A DNA stretch of 64,000 nucleotides from Hyalella azteca (lineage: Eukaryota > Arthropoda > Malacostraca > Amphipoda > Hyalellidae), in contig NW_025936150.1 of the NCBI RefSeq assembly GCF_000764305.2, positions 23,567-87,566 on the forward strand, in the 5' to 3' direction. Positions 1 through 10,515 of this stretch are shown here, piece by piece. The translations under genes and the position numbers were made by a program. Under the pieces are notes generated by a model that worked only from the letters and a program-made list of their open reading frames with translations, searched no databases and was not told the DNA's origin. Position 1 is the first letter of the stretch. Each line of letters starts with the position of its first letter.

Positions 1-125
1 AACGGGGGCACCTGCATTCAACCCAACACTTGCCTGTGTACCCCCGACCACTTCGGGTCCAACTGCGAATTCCTTTCATGTAATTCGTCAGACTTCAACG
101 TACCAAACGGGGCTTTTGTTGGCAA
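1..125 (+). CDS. CCP/EGF gene exon A (5' cut by window edge)
   Basis: Reads in frame 1 from the first base: NGGTC, then the rest of an EGF module, then the first CCP half ending NGAFVG. It ends in phase 2 at a consensus donor (AA|GTGAGT). The next acceptor restores the frame exactly. Confidence 0.8.
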
Positions 126-3100
126 GTGAGTTTTTCCTGTGGAAGCTCTCAGTGTGTTAATTATTTATTTCATGCCATTGCACGCTTTGAGATGTTTCAC
201 TTATGAAATTTATGCATCGTACTGCTTCCTAATAATTTCCGTTAATACGTAAATCATAGAATACGCTTCCGCAAAATTAGATCACTATCAAATGTTTTAT
301 CCTGGGCACTGCTGCAATAATAACGAGACACTCGTACGCTAGTACCAGTGGTTTTGACGTTCATCTACCATATAGTCAGTTCCTAGCTCTAGCCTGACCG
401 CTCTCAGGTATTCAGATCGCAATATTCAATGTACCTCATTTGTACAATAACCGGTCCTATAAAACGCATAAATTCAATTTTGAATCAAGTGGAAAAGGAA
501 AAAAAAAAGAAATTTCACTTACCAAATTCATCATAATTCATAACGGATCAAATAATAATTGTTTTACACTATTCCATTACCCTATTCCATTGCTTCTCAA
601 AAAAGTCCTCCTCTCAAGCGTCTGCTACATGTGTATTTATACAACACTGCTCCATTTCCCCCCTCAGTGACAGCTTCAGCCCCCGAAACCTGACGTGTTA
701 CGATGGCTACCTTCGTGCTGTGGGTGATGACGTGGTCCTGGTGTGTGATGACGGCAAATGGGTGGTGAGGAATGCTGGTCCTGCTGCTGCACTGTGTGTC
801 CCAAAATGTCTCCCTGCATGTCGCAATGGAGGTCGATGTGTCAGTCCTGATGTCTGCGAGTGTCCACATCCATACTACGGAGAAGCCTGCGAGTTTAGGT
901 CTTGTGTCGACCAAATTCCCGAGGTAGAAAATGGACACTTCACTAGCAAGTGAGTCATGAATAATCATGTGGAATCTCTTTGTAGAATGTTATTGATGTA
1001 CTCGTAAGCATATTTATTGTGTTGACTGTCAATAAATCTCAAATATTTCATCAAATTCAATAACCTGTAACCACTCATTAATAATAAATTCTTAAGTATT
1101 TTTAGAGTTGTTAATCTTCCTCCAGGAATTTAAGTTCGCCCATAACATTGGTCTGTGATGATCAGTACGAGCCTGCGACTCAGGGACATACTTTGGGATG
1201 CCTCAATGGAATTCTGATGAAAGATTCTCTCCAAAACAACTCTAGGGTTTGCGTTCCAATATGCGAACAACCTTGCCTCAACGGGGGAACTTGCACGCAT
1301 CCCAACGTTTGTCAATGTCTTGATGACTTTTTTGGATCGACTTGCCAGTACCTTGAATGTACAGACAAGTTGAATATAAGTCACGGTACATTTACCATGA
1401 GGTGAGGCGTCCACGGTATACTTGAGATTTTGTATGATTCGGAATATAGAGATTACCAATGATACCAAAAGCAAGTCTGATTTACATGCATTTTTATAAG
1501 TGATACTTTCTGTTTGATGGCGCTGTGTTTATTTGAATTTTGATTCTAATGAATTGCATAGATTTTCCTTCACTTGCCAGTGCTATAAACTACTGTCGCG
1601 ATCACGATCACTGAATTTCTGAAAGAGGATTCTTTTCATCACAACTGCATTTCTTCACCACTGCGTTTCATCACCAATGCGCTTCATCAACAATACGTTT
1701 CATCACCAATGCGCTTCATCACAAATGTGTTCCATCATCAATACGTTTCATCATCAATACGTTTCATCACAAATGTGTTTCATCACCACAGCGTTTCATC
1801 ACAAATGTGTTTCATCACCAATACGTTTCATCACAAATATGTTTCATCACCAATGTGTTTCATCACCATAGCGTTTCATCACAAATGTGTTTCATCACCA
1901 ATGCGCTTCATCACAAATGTGTTTCATCACCAATACGTTTCATCACCACTGCGTTTCATCACAAATATGTTTCATCACCAATATGTATAATTCGTCTCTC
2001 GAGCAGCGACTCGGATGCCGGCCTCTTGACTTGTGACGACAAATACTTGGTTTCTGGCACGACTTCACAAGCCAGTCAAATGCGATGCTTGTCACAGTCC
2101 TGGAAAATAACGAAGTTAGACGTTCCAGTGCCGGGCGCGGAGGTGGAGTGCATTCCGCACTGTGCATTTCCATGCCTGAATGGCGGAAATTGTACGGCTC
2201 CGGACACATGTTCTTGTGCTTTGGGATTCACAGGGAAATCTTGTGAAACTCAAATCTGTTCACTGGAAGGAGACGGATACGTGGTAAGGAAGTGATATTA
2301 GGAACTTTACCTTTTCAAGTCTTATAGATTATTTAAATTAAAGCTGAAAATCATTATTGGCCATTAGTTTTGAATACTTTAGGCTACATCGGACCTAATA
2401 AATTATTAGAATGTCAGGGTTAGTAGCCATTAGCCAATTTATGAGAGGAAAAATGATACCTTGGATTTACATCCAAGAAAACAGCTTGAAATTTCTAACT
2501 GGATTTCTTTCAGCTTGCGACTTTTGTTCCACAAATTTTGATTTAGAATTTGGAGAGCTAAATTTCAACCTCAATGAATCCGCTCAGAGGAAAATAATAA
2601 CTTTTACAATTTTTACTTTTAACTTTTGCAATTTATTGAGAACATTCAATCACATCCAAATAACTTTTCATTAATATTATTTTTCTGATAATTTATTAAG
2701 TATAATGTAAATCTTAAAGTATAATATTTAGTCAAATTCCATGACTCCAAGGTGGAGACTCATGAGGACGGGCCGAGTATGTTGAAGTGCGCGGAAGGCA
2801 AATTCCTACACGATGATGTGAGCGACGCTCCCGCGATTTGTTTAAACGGAACTTGGGTGTCGGACGATGACAGTCCGGTCGCGCTGGTGTGTCGGGAGGG
2901 CTGCGCGATGCCATGCCTACATGGAGGAGTGTGTGTTGGCATTGACATGTGTCGATGTACTCCGGAGTATTACGGAGAACATTGTGAATATGCCAAGTGT
3001 CCCACTGTCGAGGTGCTCAATGGAGTCTTCGATGAACAGTGAGTTCATCAAACTCATCGTTTAGTGGTCAATAAATTATAGCTGCATGATAATAGATCAT

Positions 3101-6100
3101 TCTGTAGTGATTGTTCTGAGTTTTGTGTGAACAGAATTCTACTTATTGTAATATGTGATCTGATGCAGCTTTTCGATAATTTTAGCTCGTTGCGGAAAAT
3201 CTATTGATATCTATTTTGCAGTGAAGAGATGAAAAAGTACTTGGATGTTGATTAGCTATTAATTAAACTTAGATGGCATCCAAATTTCTGTTAGTTAACG
3301 TGTAATATCTGATCTAATTCAGCTTTTTCTTTAATTTTAGCTCGTTGCATAAAATCTATTTATCTCTTTTACAGTGAAGAGATGAAAAACTACTTGTGCG
3401 TAGATTAGCTATTAATTAAACTTAGATGGCATCCAAATTTCAGTTAGTTGACAAGTATATGTCGTCATTGCCAATAATTCTTCCTTATTTCCTCGTCGCA
3501 GCAACGACTCCTCGGCCACACTTACGTGCAACGAAGGCTTCATTGCGATCTCTGGCGACGAAGCCGTAGAGTTAGTTTGCGTGGAAGGAAAGTGGACGCC
3601 ATCTGGAATAGAAAACTCATCTTCTTTGTTGGGATCAAACCTAACAAACGGTTAGCCGATTTTGACTACTTAGAACAAAAGTGTAATAAATTTCGTACAA
3701 ATAATTCCCAAGTATTATTCTTCAAAGTATTACGTAACATCACAAGCCTCAAAATTTAGAATCCCTGCAGATGACACTAAAGATGTTTATATAAAATTAA
3801 TTTATCACCGCAGTATCCCTCTTTACAGAAGTTCCCCAATAGACCATTACTAATTAATTATCATGGAATTCTATATAATCATAATGAATATATACAATGA
3901 AATAATTATATATCATAGAATTCTATATAATTCTAAGGAATATATACAATTAAATTATTATATATCATGGAATTCTATATGATTGTGAGGAATATATGCA
4001 ATTAAATAATTATATATCATGTAGTTCTATATAATTATAATGAATATATGCAGGGTGAACCAGAATTAAGTAACCCTTTTAATTTGTTAATAAATAAAAA
4101 ACTAAGAACGTTATGAAGTTGAAACTTGTTTTATTTAAAAGAATAATTATATATCATGTAATTCTATATAATTATAAGGAATATATTTAATTGAATAATT
4201 ATATATCATGTAATTCTATATAATTATAAGGAATATATGCAATTAAATAATTATATATCATAGATTTCTATATAATTATAATGAATATATACAATTAAAG
4301 AATTATATATCATAGAATTCTATATAATTAAAAGGAATATATACAATTAAATAATTATATATCATGGAATTTTATATAATTATAAGGAATATATATAATA
4401 TCTGGCGTCCCGTAGCCACCAGTTCCGACATGCCAGCGGCAGGCGACGAAGCTTTGCAGTGCAGCAGCGCGTGCCCACAGGGATGCCTGAACGGCGGCGA
4501 GTGCGTCGCAAAACAAACTTGTAAATGCGCTCACGGCTTCACGGGACCTTCATGTGAACTCAAAGAATGCGGGGACGAAAAGATCCAAAATGGAGCTATA
4601 AAATTGAAGTAAGTTTTTTTTCGTTCAAGATTCGAATCCTCCCCCTCTCCACCCGCCTTACGCGTCGATCCCTTGATTCCCTCTTTATTTCAGAATGCAA
4701 AAGGTTTCCTTTTGGCATTCGGGCTATATTTTTTAAAAATAATTTCCGCTCTGTCGTTGGATCGTAAGTGCGGTTATCACTTGTAATTTATAGTAATATG
4801 CCAATTATTTCAATCAGCATTGGTAACATGGGGTTTCTTTTCCATGAATGTTCAATGACATTAGAACTCGATATAATTGCCGATCTGCAGTTGGAAATAT
4901 TTTACGTGTTTTATTTATAGCATTTTTTATGTTGAATCGTCGTGTGATCATTCTGTTAGTAGTTCATTCTTTTTTTCAGTTCGTAAGCTCACCATCGTAA
5001 GCGGCTCACTCACTAACCGTTCGATACACGGCAAAATTTCACTACTGTAGCAGGGCACCTACTCGAAATTGATTTAAAATTCACGTGCAGACGTAGTTGG
5101 CAAGTAGCCTGACTTTCATTCATGCGGCCTGTTACTGCATGAAAAGTAAAGAGTGTTAAATGAAAAGGTTAGAAGCATGTCTTCAACGGTATCAAGATCA
5201 TTGAACTGCATTAGCACCACTAGGCTAATATTAAATTTTAGCCGCTAATATGCAGCATTTGTTGAATTTTCTCTTTAAGTGTTCATAATCATCGCGATAA
5301 GGAATAATTCTGTTCAAATTCAAAGTTTGCCGCTCAGCTGACCAGCAGCGTGGAGTATGGCAATAGCGGCGTTTCGTTTTCTGATTATAGGATGTGTCTG
5401 ATGATGAATATTTTTCTGAAGTAAAACATACGTACCTCAAAACCGTTCATGTCTACGAATGTGTTCTCAGATCACTCGTACCACGAGTTGGGAAACTATT
5501 GATAATAAACTGTATGGAGTTGCACAGTCAGGCTTCGGTCGGTAACGTTTGGAATAAGACATTCTATTTATTATTTATTATTATTATTCTATTTTCCAGC
5601 AACATCTCAGCTGAAGTGATCTGCGATGCAGGATACTTCTTGCCCAACGGAAATGCATCTTCTCCAGCCGAGTGCAAAAATGGTAATTTAACTGCTTGAA
5701 ACTTATAGAAAAGTATAGAAAACTGAGTGAGAATGAACTGGAAGTCTGTATGAAACGGTTATCAATGAAATCCTTTGCATTGTAGAAGAAAGAATGTAAG
5801 TTGATACGAGAATCGAAACAAATCTTGCGCTTGCAAAGGATGATTCGTAAAACAATAATTTAGTTTTTTATCATCAGCAGATATTTCTTAAACTCGAATT
5901 CATCGATAGATTTATGACAATTCTTATGCCGCTTTTTAGCTGAATAGATCGTCCCCTGCATCACTATTACATATCTCACCTCTGAATATAGTTCATATGT
6001 ACTTTCCCTCACTAACTTTAATAAGGAAATTACTGGCCACACAAGTACTAATCCATCTGCATAGATGGTTAAGAATATACTAGTATCAGATAAAAAGTAT

Positions 6101-9100
6101 ATACAGTTGTAGATAAAAATTATAGGGAACGTAGAAACTTAATTAATCACCCAATGCGATTATTTTTATAAATAATACTTTAGAATGATGGTCTTATTAT
6201 AATTACAAGAACCTCATCACAAGCTTTCACATAATTACAAGCAATAATGATTCATTTTTCATGATATTTGTCCGCTTTTCGTATAGTTTTTTGTGTAGAT
6301 TTCATCATAGCCTAAAAATTTGGTTCGGGGTATTCCAAAGAAATATGTTCATTGGTTTTTAATAAAATCGGTACTTGAAACATATATTTTGATCGATGCT
6401 CCTATTGCAGGACGTTGGGAACTCCCCGATATGCCAGAGGACTCACCACCCACGTGTTCCCTCGGGTGCAAGGAAGCCCCTTGCCTCAATGGAGGCGAGT
6501 GCGTCGGACTTCAGGAGTGTCGGTGCCCGCAGGGTTACGATGGCAGTCAGTGCCAGAATAAATTATGAGAAAGTGTAGTTACTTTTCCAGAAAGGATCAA
6601 TTTGTATGACGTCATATAAATAATCTGACTCCCACAGCAACATAAGCGTGTTGAATCTCTCATATGAAAGGTTCTCCATGAAATTATACGTTACGAACAC
6701 CTCTCTTATGATCTTATGATGAGTTTAGGACGTCGTAGTCCACGGTCACGCTGATGCGCCGCCTTCGTCGTCCTCCGTCTCCGAGTCGTCGTCGGATGTA
6801 CTGTTGGACGTGTTCCGTCTATTTGCCCTCCTTTGGGCCACCTGATGCAAGATGCTGTTGCTTGTTACTTGTACACTCTCTCATACACTTGATTCAGTCC
6901 TCAACACAATGTACAGGAATGGGACGGCGAGGGTGGACTGTTTCCAAGGCTACCAGGTTCCGGAGGTGTGGACGTCAGCAGATCTCGAGTGTCACGATGG
7001 CCAATGGATGGCATCGAACAACCTCGGGGGCTACGAACAGCCTATCACGTGCATCCCTGGTTTGTGCAATAGAAATGCCAGAGGATTTTTAGCACGTTTT
7101 CTCATTTATGGAAAAAATGCCCTATTGTGCTAGTCATGTCCGTCCGTCTGTCTGTCCGTGACTTCACGTTTTCGTCGACGAAAAAATGCGCTCTCTGTCA
7201 CTCACTGCAGTGTGTACTGAGTTATATTTTTTAAAGATATGGTCAAAGGCCAGTTTTTTTATCTCCTGTAAGCAAGTCACGAAAATTATATGAATCGGTG
7301 TAGGGCCAAACTTGACCTATTCTTTAGCGCCTTCAACTATACGATACTGTAATATACTATACTTTCGCTATATGAATCGGTGAAGGGCTATAATTAGCCT
7401 ATATCCTTTAGAGTTTTGCGCCTATAGTACGATACTGTAATAGAATAGAAGTGTCGGCGTTGAAGAAATAGGCCCATGGCCTGTTATATACTACCTATAC
7501 TATATGTTATATACTATACTATATAATATAACATGGCCTGTTATATTATATACTACTAATATACTCTAATATCGTTATTTACAGTATGCTCACAACGCTG
7601 TCTAAACGGAGGCTACTGCAGTTGTCCAGAGACGTGCCGGTGTACGCCAGAATTCACAGGACCAACTTGCGTCAATCGCAAATGCTCGTTCCCTCCGCCA
7701 AATGTGGAAAACGGGAAGCTTGGAAGCCAGTTAGTGATGCGGCTGATTGAATTAACATTTTCTCTACACTCACAAGTTCAGAGTATGTGCTGCTCTTACA
7801 GAATTCACGGCTCTATTTCGAAGTATGTGCAAAATCCTATTGGTGTCTGACACCATCATCAAGATGCAAAGTCAAATTCACCGAGACGAGCGAGAATGGA
7901 GAAAACGCGATAAGAAATAGTTCATACGCAGTTACTTGAATCTACAAGCTGCTCCGCAATTTAGTCTACTGACTCTACGATTAGAACAATGCAGCACGTT
8001 GACATATACTGATCCTATTATAACTTTAATTCCTTGCTTTGGCTAACATTGCTGCGTATGACAGACCCGACGAGTACCCGTACGCTACTGAAGTCTCGTG
8101 CCAGTCTGGCTTCTTCCTGCCTTCTGGGGCTGCGACCAGCACGCTTTTCTGCTCCGATGGCACCTGGAAATTGAAGGGAAATGACGCCTGGAACGGGGCG
8201 ACCAGCATCGCCTGTGCTAACGGCTGTCCTCTGGGCTGTCGCAATGGGGGCGTGTGTAACGGCGTCGGTCGGTGTTCCTGCCCGACTGGATTTGAAGGCC
8301 AATATTGTGAGCGGCCAACATGTCTTTTGCCCAGCGCTGGGCTTCTTAATGGAGTCATTATCAGAAGGTAAGATAGCGGAAGGGAATAAAACGTTGAGTT
8401 GTTTACGCAACTAGTGTTTATACGACTGATATTCTTCTAAATCTAACTGAAGTAAACGAGAAAGAGCCAGTTACTAATCAACTAGCTCTGATTAAACTTC
8501 CCGGAAGATGTTACTTTAAAATATATTAGAATTCAAACGGAAGAACGTATTTCCAGCCAATTTAGAAAAATGAGAAGTTAAAATTCTTCCATATTCATTC
8601 AAAATAACTCAGAAGTCCCATGAAAACCTTCATGACTTACACCCCGGCTGTGTCATCATCTAAAATTTCAATTAAAAATTTTAATTGCATGCAGTTTCTG
8701 CGGCCTGAACTGGTTGCTTTCTGTAAGACCTTTGGGGGCTGAGAAAAAGGATTTACACTTACCAAATTAGCTTGCAATAATATATCTTTTCGTAAATCAT
8801 GCATAAAAAATTGAAATATTACGAGGTAACGAGTATTCTTGCAAGCGTTGTCGTGCAGTTTCGACGAGGTCGGGGAATACCAGCTAGTGTGCGAGGCCAA
8901 TCATAGACTAGCGACAGGAGAGTCCCGCGTTCCTGTCAAATGCGTCAACTCAAAATGGCAACTTGCGTCTCCGGCACCACGTCCGTCATCTCTGCGTTTA
9001 CCATCCGCATCGCCGAAGCAAGAGGTAGATCCTGTCTTGAGTTGCCTGCCCGTGTGTAACCCGGTCTGTCAGAACGGTGGGGCATGCATTGGCCCTGGGG

Positions 9101-9592
9101 TCTGTTACTGCAAGAAACCTTTCTATGGGGAACAGTGCCAACACAGGGTTTTCCTGTATGCCGCCACCCGGTCCATGACAGCGGAAAAACCAAGGGGCAA
9201 AATAGGGTGCGTGCTTCACAGACCTCATCAAGCTATATATTTTCGTATTGTTGAATGATTAGCTTGGAAAATAGTTTCTAGTTACTCCCGACTGATTGAT
9301 TTTTTTCAATTCTGAAACATTTTTGTCTCTATTTTAATGCAAATTATGAGTTAACGTGACTATATTTGCAAGTCGGTTAGATAAATTTTCAGTTGATACA
9401 TAACATTGAGCTCGTACATTTTAAATTCCTCATAAGCAATGCTTAGTAAGTGATAAGACAAAAACCTCTCGCTAAATGATATGATTTTGCTAGAAGATTT
9501 CCATATTCATCTCATATTTGTGTATTTCTTGTTGCAGGCGCTTCCAAATGACAATTAAGTTCCCCCTCAAGGCACAGGCCGGTAAAGCATGA
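1..9592 (+). CDS. CCP/EGF modular extracellular protein (3' part, multi-exon)
   Basis: The window opens inside an exon of a gene whose product alternates CCP (sushi) and EGF modules. Each unit of about 95 residues has four CCP cysteines, the third typically followed by G-x-W, then six EGF cysteines of the form C-x3-C-x-NGG-x-C-x2-P-x2-C-x-C-x7-8-C. My exon model is 1-125, 668-949, 1126-1401, 2007-2283, 2752-3038, 3502-3650, 4416-4608, 5600-5682, 6411-about 6566, 6917-7059, 7585-7729, 8065-8367, 8859-9206 and 9538-9592. Units are bounded mostly by phase-2 introns inside the CCP; three units are also split by a phase-1 intron at the CCP/EGF border. No transmembrane segment is visible in this part, which ends in a short cysteine-free basic tail. 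Such proteins are normally secreted or cell-surface adhesion or recognition molecules. I cannot name an orthologue. The 5' end is outside the window, and the frame breaks after 6566. Confidence 0.75.
668..949 (+). CDS. CCP/EGF gene exon B
   Basis: The acceptor ccctcag is at 661-667 and the donor is GTGAGT at 950. The 94 codons, phase 2 to phase 2, encode the second CCP half (LTCYDGY, CDDGKW), a full EGF (CLPACRNGGRCVSPDVCEC) and the first half of the next CCP (VENGHF). Confidence 0.85.
1126..1401 (+). CDS. CCP/EGF gene exon C
   Basis: The acceptor is cctccag before 1126 and the donor is GTGAGG at 1402. Phase 2 to phase 2, 92 codons. It has the same unit layout, with CCP cysteines in ITLVC, TLGC and SRVC, then the EGF starting CEQPCLNGGTC. 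There is an N-glycosylation sequon NNS in the CCP. Confidence 0.85.
1636..1991. repeat. Tandem array, ~16-bp unit, in CCP/EGF gene intron
   Basis: Direct repeats of a degenerate unit like CATCACAAATGTGTTT, more than 20 copies, fill the end of intron C-D up to the acceptor at 2006. Long open frames through it are repeat translations. Confidence 0.9.
2007..2283 (+). CDS. CCP/EGF gene exon D
   Basis: The acceptor is cgagcag before 2007, directly after a tandem array that fills the intron. It encodes CCP (LLTCDDKY) and EGF (CAFPCLNGGNC) modules. Two donors are possible: TACGTG|GTAAGG after 2283 (phase 0), which keeps the usual 13-residue spacing to the next cysteine, or AA|GTGATA after 2291 (phase 2). 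I prefer the first because the next exon opens in phase 0. Confidence 0.75.
2752..3038 (+). CDS. CCP/EGF gene exon E
   Basis: The open frame starting VETHEDG carries CCP (LKCAEGKF, ICLNGTW) and EGF (CAMPCLHGGVC) cysteines and ends in phase 2 at the strong donor CA|GTGAGT. The acceptor ctccaag at 2745-2751 lacks a good pyrimidine tract. An alternative acceptor at 2730-2731 would need a phase-1 donor in the previous exon. Confidence 0.7.
3502..3650 (+). CDS. CCP/EGF gene exon F
   Basis: The acceptor is cgtcgcag before 3502. It encodes the second CCP half (LTCNEGF, LVCVEGKW) and a Ser/Asn-rich linker with possible sequons. The donor GTTAGC at 3651 is weak but gives phase 1, exactly what the next acceptor at 4416 needs. 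Confidence 0.65.
3843..4395. repeat. AT-rich tandem array, unit ~65-70 bp, in intron F-G
   Basis: About seven copies of a unit containing TATATATCATGGAATTCTAT and AATTATAAGGAATATAT. An unrelated segment of roughly 90 bp interrupts it near 4050-4135. Confidence 0.85.
4416..4608 (+). CDS. CCP/EGF gene exon G
   Basis: The acceptor cccgtag precedes 4416 and the donor GTAAGT is at 4609. The phase-1 start and phase-2 end fit both neighbours. It encodes the EGF (CPQGCLNGGECV, CKCAHGFTG) and the opening of the next CCP (ECGDEKIQNGAI). Confidence 0.8.
5600..5682 (+). CDS. CCP/EGF gene exon H
   Basis: A short exon between acceptor ttttccag and donor G|GTAATT. The phase-2 start and phase-1 end match the pattern of exons F and J. 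It encodes the middle of a CCP (EVICDAGYFLP, PAECKN). Confidence 0.75.
6411..6566 (+). CDS. CCP/EGF gene exon I (3' boundary unclear)
   Basis: The acceptor ctattgcag precedes 6411. Reading from phase 1 gives NGRWELPDMPED, then a complete EGF (CKEAPCLNGGECV, CRCPQGYDGSQC). The frame then stops at TGA (6566-6568) with no GT donor in the expected phase, and the first CCP half that should follow is absent. A sequencing indel, a lost segment or real decay could explain this. Confidence 0.65.
6917..7059 (+). CDS. CCP/EGF gene exon J
   Basis: The acceptor tgtacag precedes 6917 and the donor is G|GTTTGT. Phase 2 to phase 1, as in exons F and H. It encodes the second CCP half: VDCFQGYQVP, LECHDGQW and ITCIP. 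Confidence 0.7.
7087..7232 (+). repeat. Dispersed ~150-bp repeat, family A copy 1
   Basis: Shares the family core: AGCGCATTTTCTC-like start, TTATGGAAAAAATG, CCGTCCGTCTGTC, TTTTCGTCGACG, AAAATGCGCTCTCTGTCACTC, CACTGCAGTG and GAGTTATATTTTTT. Lies in intron J-K of the CCP/EGF gene. Confidence 0.85.
7585..7729 (+). CDS. CCP/EGF gene exon K
   Basis: The acceptor tatttacag precedes 7585; the donor is CA|GTTAGT. Phase 1 to phase 2. It encodes an EGF with a shortened start (CSQRCLNGGYCSCPETCRC) and the next CCP opening (CSFPPPNVENGKLG). Confidence 0.75.
8065..8367 (+). CDS. CCP/EGF gene exon L
   Basis: The acceptor tatgacag precedes 8065 and the donor is AG|GTAAGA. It has 101 codons, phase 2 to phase 2. 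It is a full repeat unit: CCP (EVSCQSGFFLP, LFCSDGTW), EGF (CPLGCRNGGVCNGVGRCSC) and CCP opening (CLLPSAGLLNG). Confidence 0.85.
8859..9206 (+). CDS. CCP/EGF gene exon M
   Basis: The acceptor tcgtgcag precedes 8859; the likely donor is GG|GTGCGT at 9207. Phase 2 to phase 2. CCP (LVCEANHR, VKCVNSKW), a longer Pro/Ser linker, then the last EGF (CNPVCQNGGACIGPGVCYC). After the EGF the reading has no further CCP cysteines. Confidence 0.75.
9538..9592 (+). CDS. CCP/EGF gene putative last exon N
   Basis: The acceptor cttgttgcag precedes 9538. With the phase-2 donor at 9207 it reads RFQMTIKFPLKAQAGKA and stops at TGA (9590-9592). A GTAAAG inside it could also be a donor, but a minus-strand gene ends only 427 bases downstream, which favours this as the terminal exon. 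Confidence 0.45.
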
Positions 9593-10019
9593 CAGGCAAC
9601 TATCCATGCTAGAATCTCGCACGAACAACATGTGATATAGGTGCGCCAATATATTACTTTTTCAAGAGATTAGTTTTAATTTCCTCTAATATACTAGTAG
9701 GAAAATCCGGCAATAGTAATGGAATCGACAAATTATTGAAAAATGTAAACGGAGGTGCAAAATCCAAAAATATATTTCCTTCAATTGTCAGTTAAATTTA
9801 TCTCGACATGGCTGCCCTATCATGATAGCAAACAAAGATTAATACATTTATTTTAAAAAATATGACGACCTAGTGAGTCTTCACGTCACACAAAAACTAG
9901 TAATCAATGTTTACACCTCATAATTATACTAAACAGATCTACTGAAGTGTTAACACCGAGTAAAAAAGTCGAGGATACGACTTATTTGATTTAAAATTAT
10001 TAAAGATTCTACATAAACC
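9593..10019. other. Intergenic stretch between convergent genes
   Basis: AT-rich sequence between the stop of the plus-strand CCP/EGF gene and the stop of the minus-strand gene. It should hold both 3' UTRs. I see no convincing AATAAA in either expected position and no RNA gene. Confidence 0.5.
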
Positions 10020-10515
10020 TCAATCCCAGGACTCAGTGGCATTGGAACTCCAGCCAGCAGCAAGTTGATCGATTTGAGGCGTTGTATTTTTTCTCACGTC
10101 TGCTGCCTGATCAAGCGAACGATCTTCAGTACAATCCATATTTTCTCCTCCCTCTTGGAGCGCTTCCTTGGAGCTACTGCATCGGGCCAGGAAATATGCC
10201 TCTGGATAACATACTAATCCAGGCACTTGAGATTCTACGGCCTCAGGTCTATCGAGACTGCCAGCAGTTGAACAATTATCCGTTTTGTGTTGACATTGTT
10301 TCATTGATTCAGTCTGATAAGCTTCAGGAAAACATACAACATTCGAAGACCCTGATGCTTGGTCAGTTGAGGTATTTGATTTTAGAACGCTTTTAGGAAT
10401 AAACCTGCGCCTGCGTTTGGTGGGTGGTAGAATAGAATCGCAGGAGTCGTCGACAATGTTGCTGGCTGCATAGTTCCCTAGCACAAGCCAGTGCTCTATG
10501 GGCACCAAGCTGATC
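10020..10515 (-). CDS. 427-residue protein gene, exon 4 (last)
   Basis: Acceptor tttcaacag precedes 10515. The G completes the Lys codon split by the intron, then ISLVPIEHWLVLGNY, KRRRR, two further V-C-F/Y-P-E-A-Y motifs and stop TGA at 10022-10020. Confidence 0.8.

Noticed and set aside
8018..8410. Minus-strand 110-130-codon frames opposite exon L
   Set aside because: Shadows of a GC-rich plus-strand exon with full CCP/EGF cysteine pattern.
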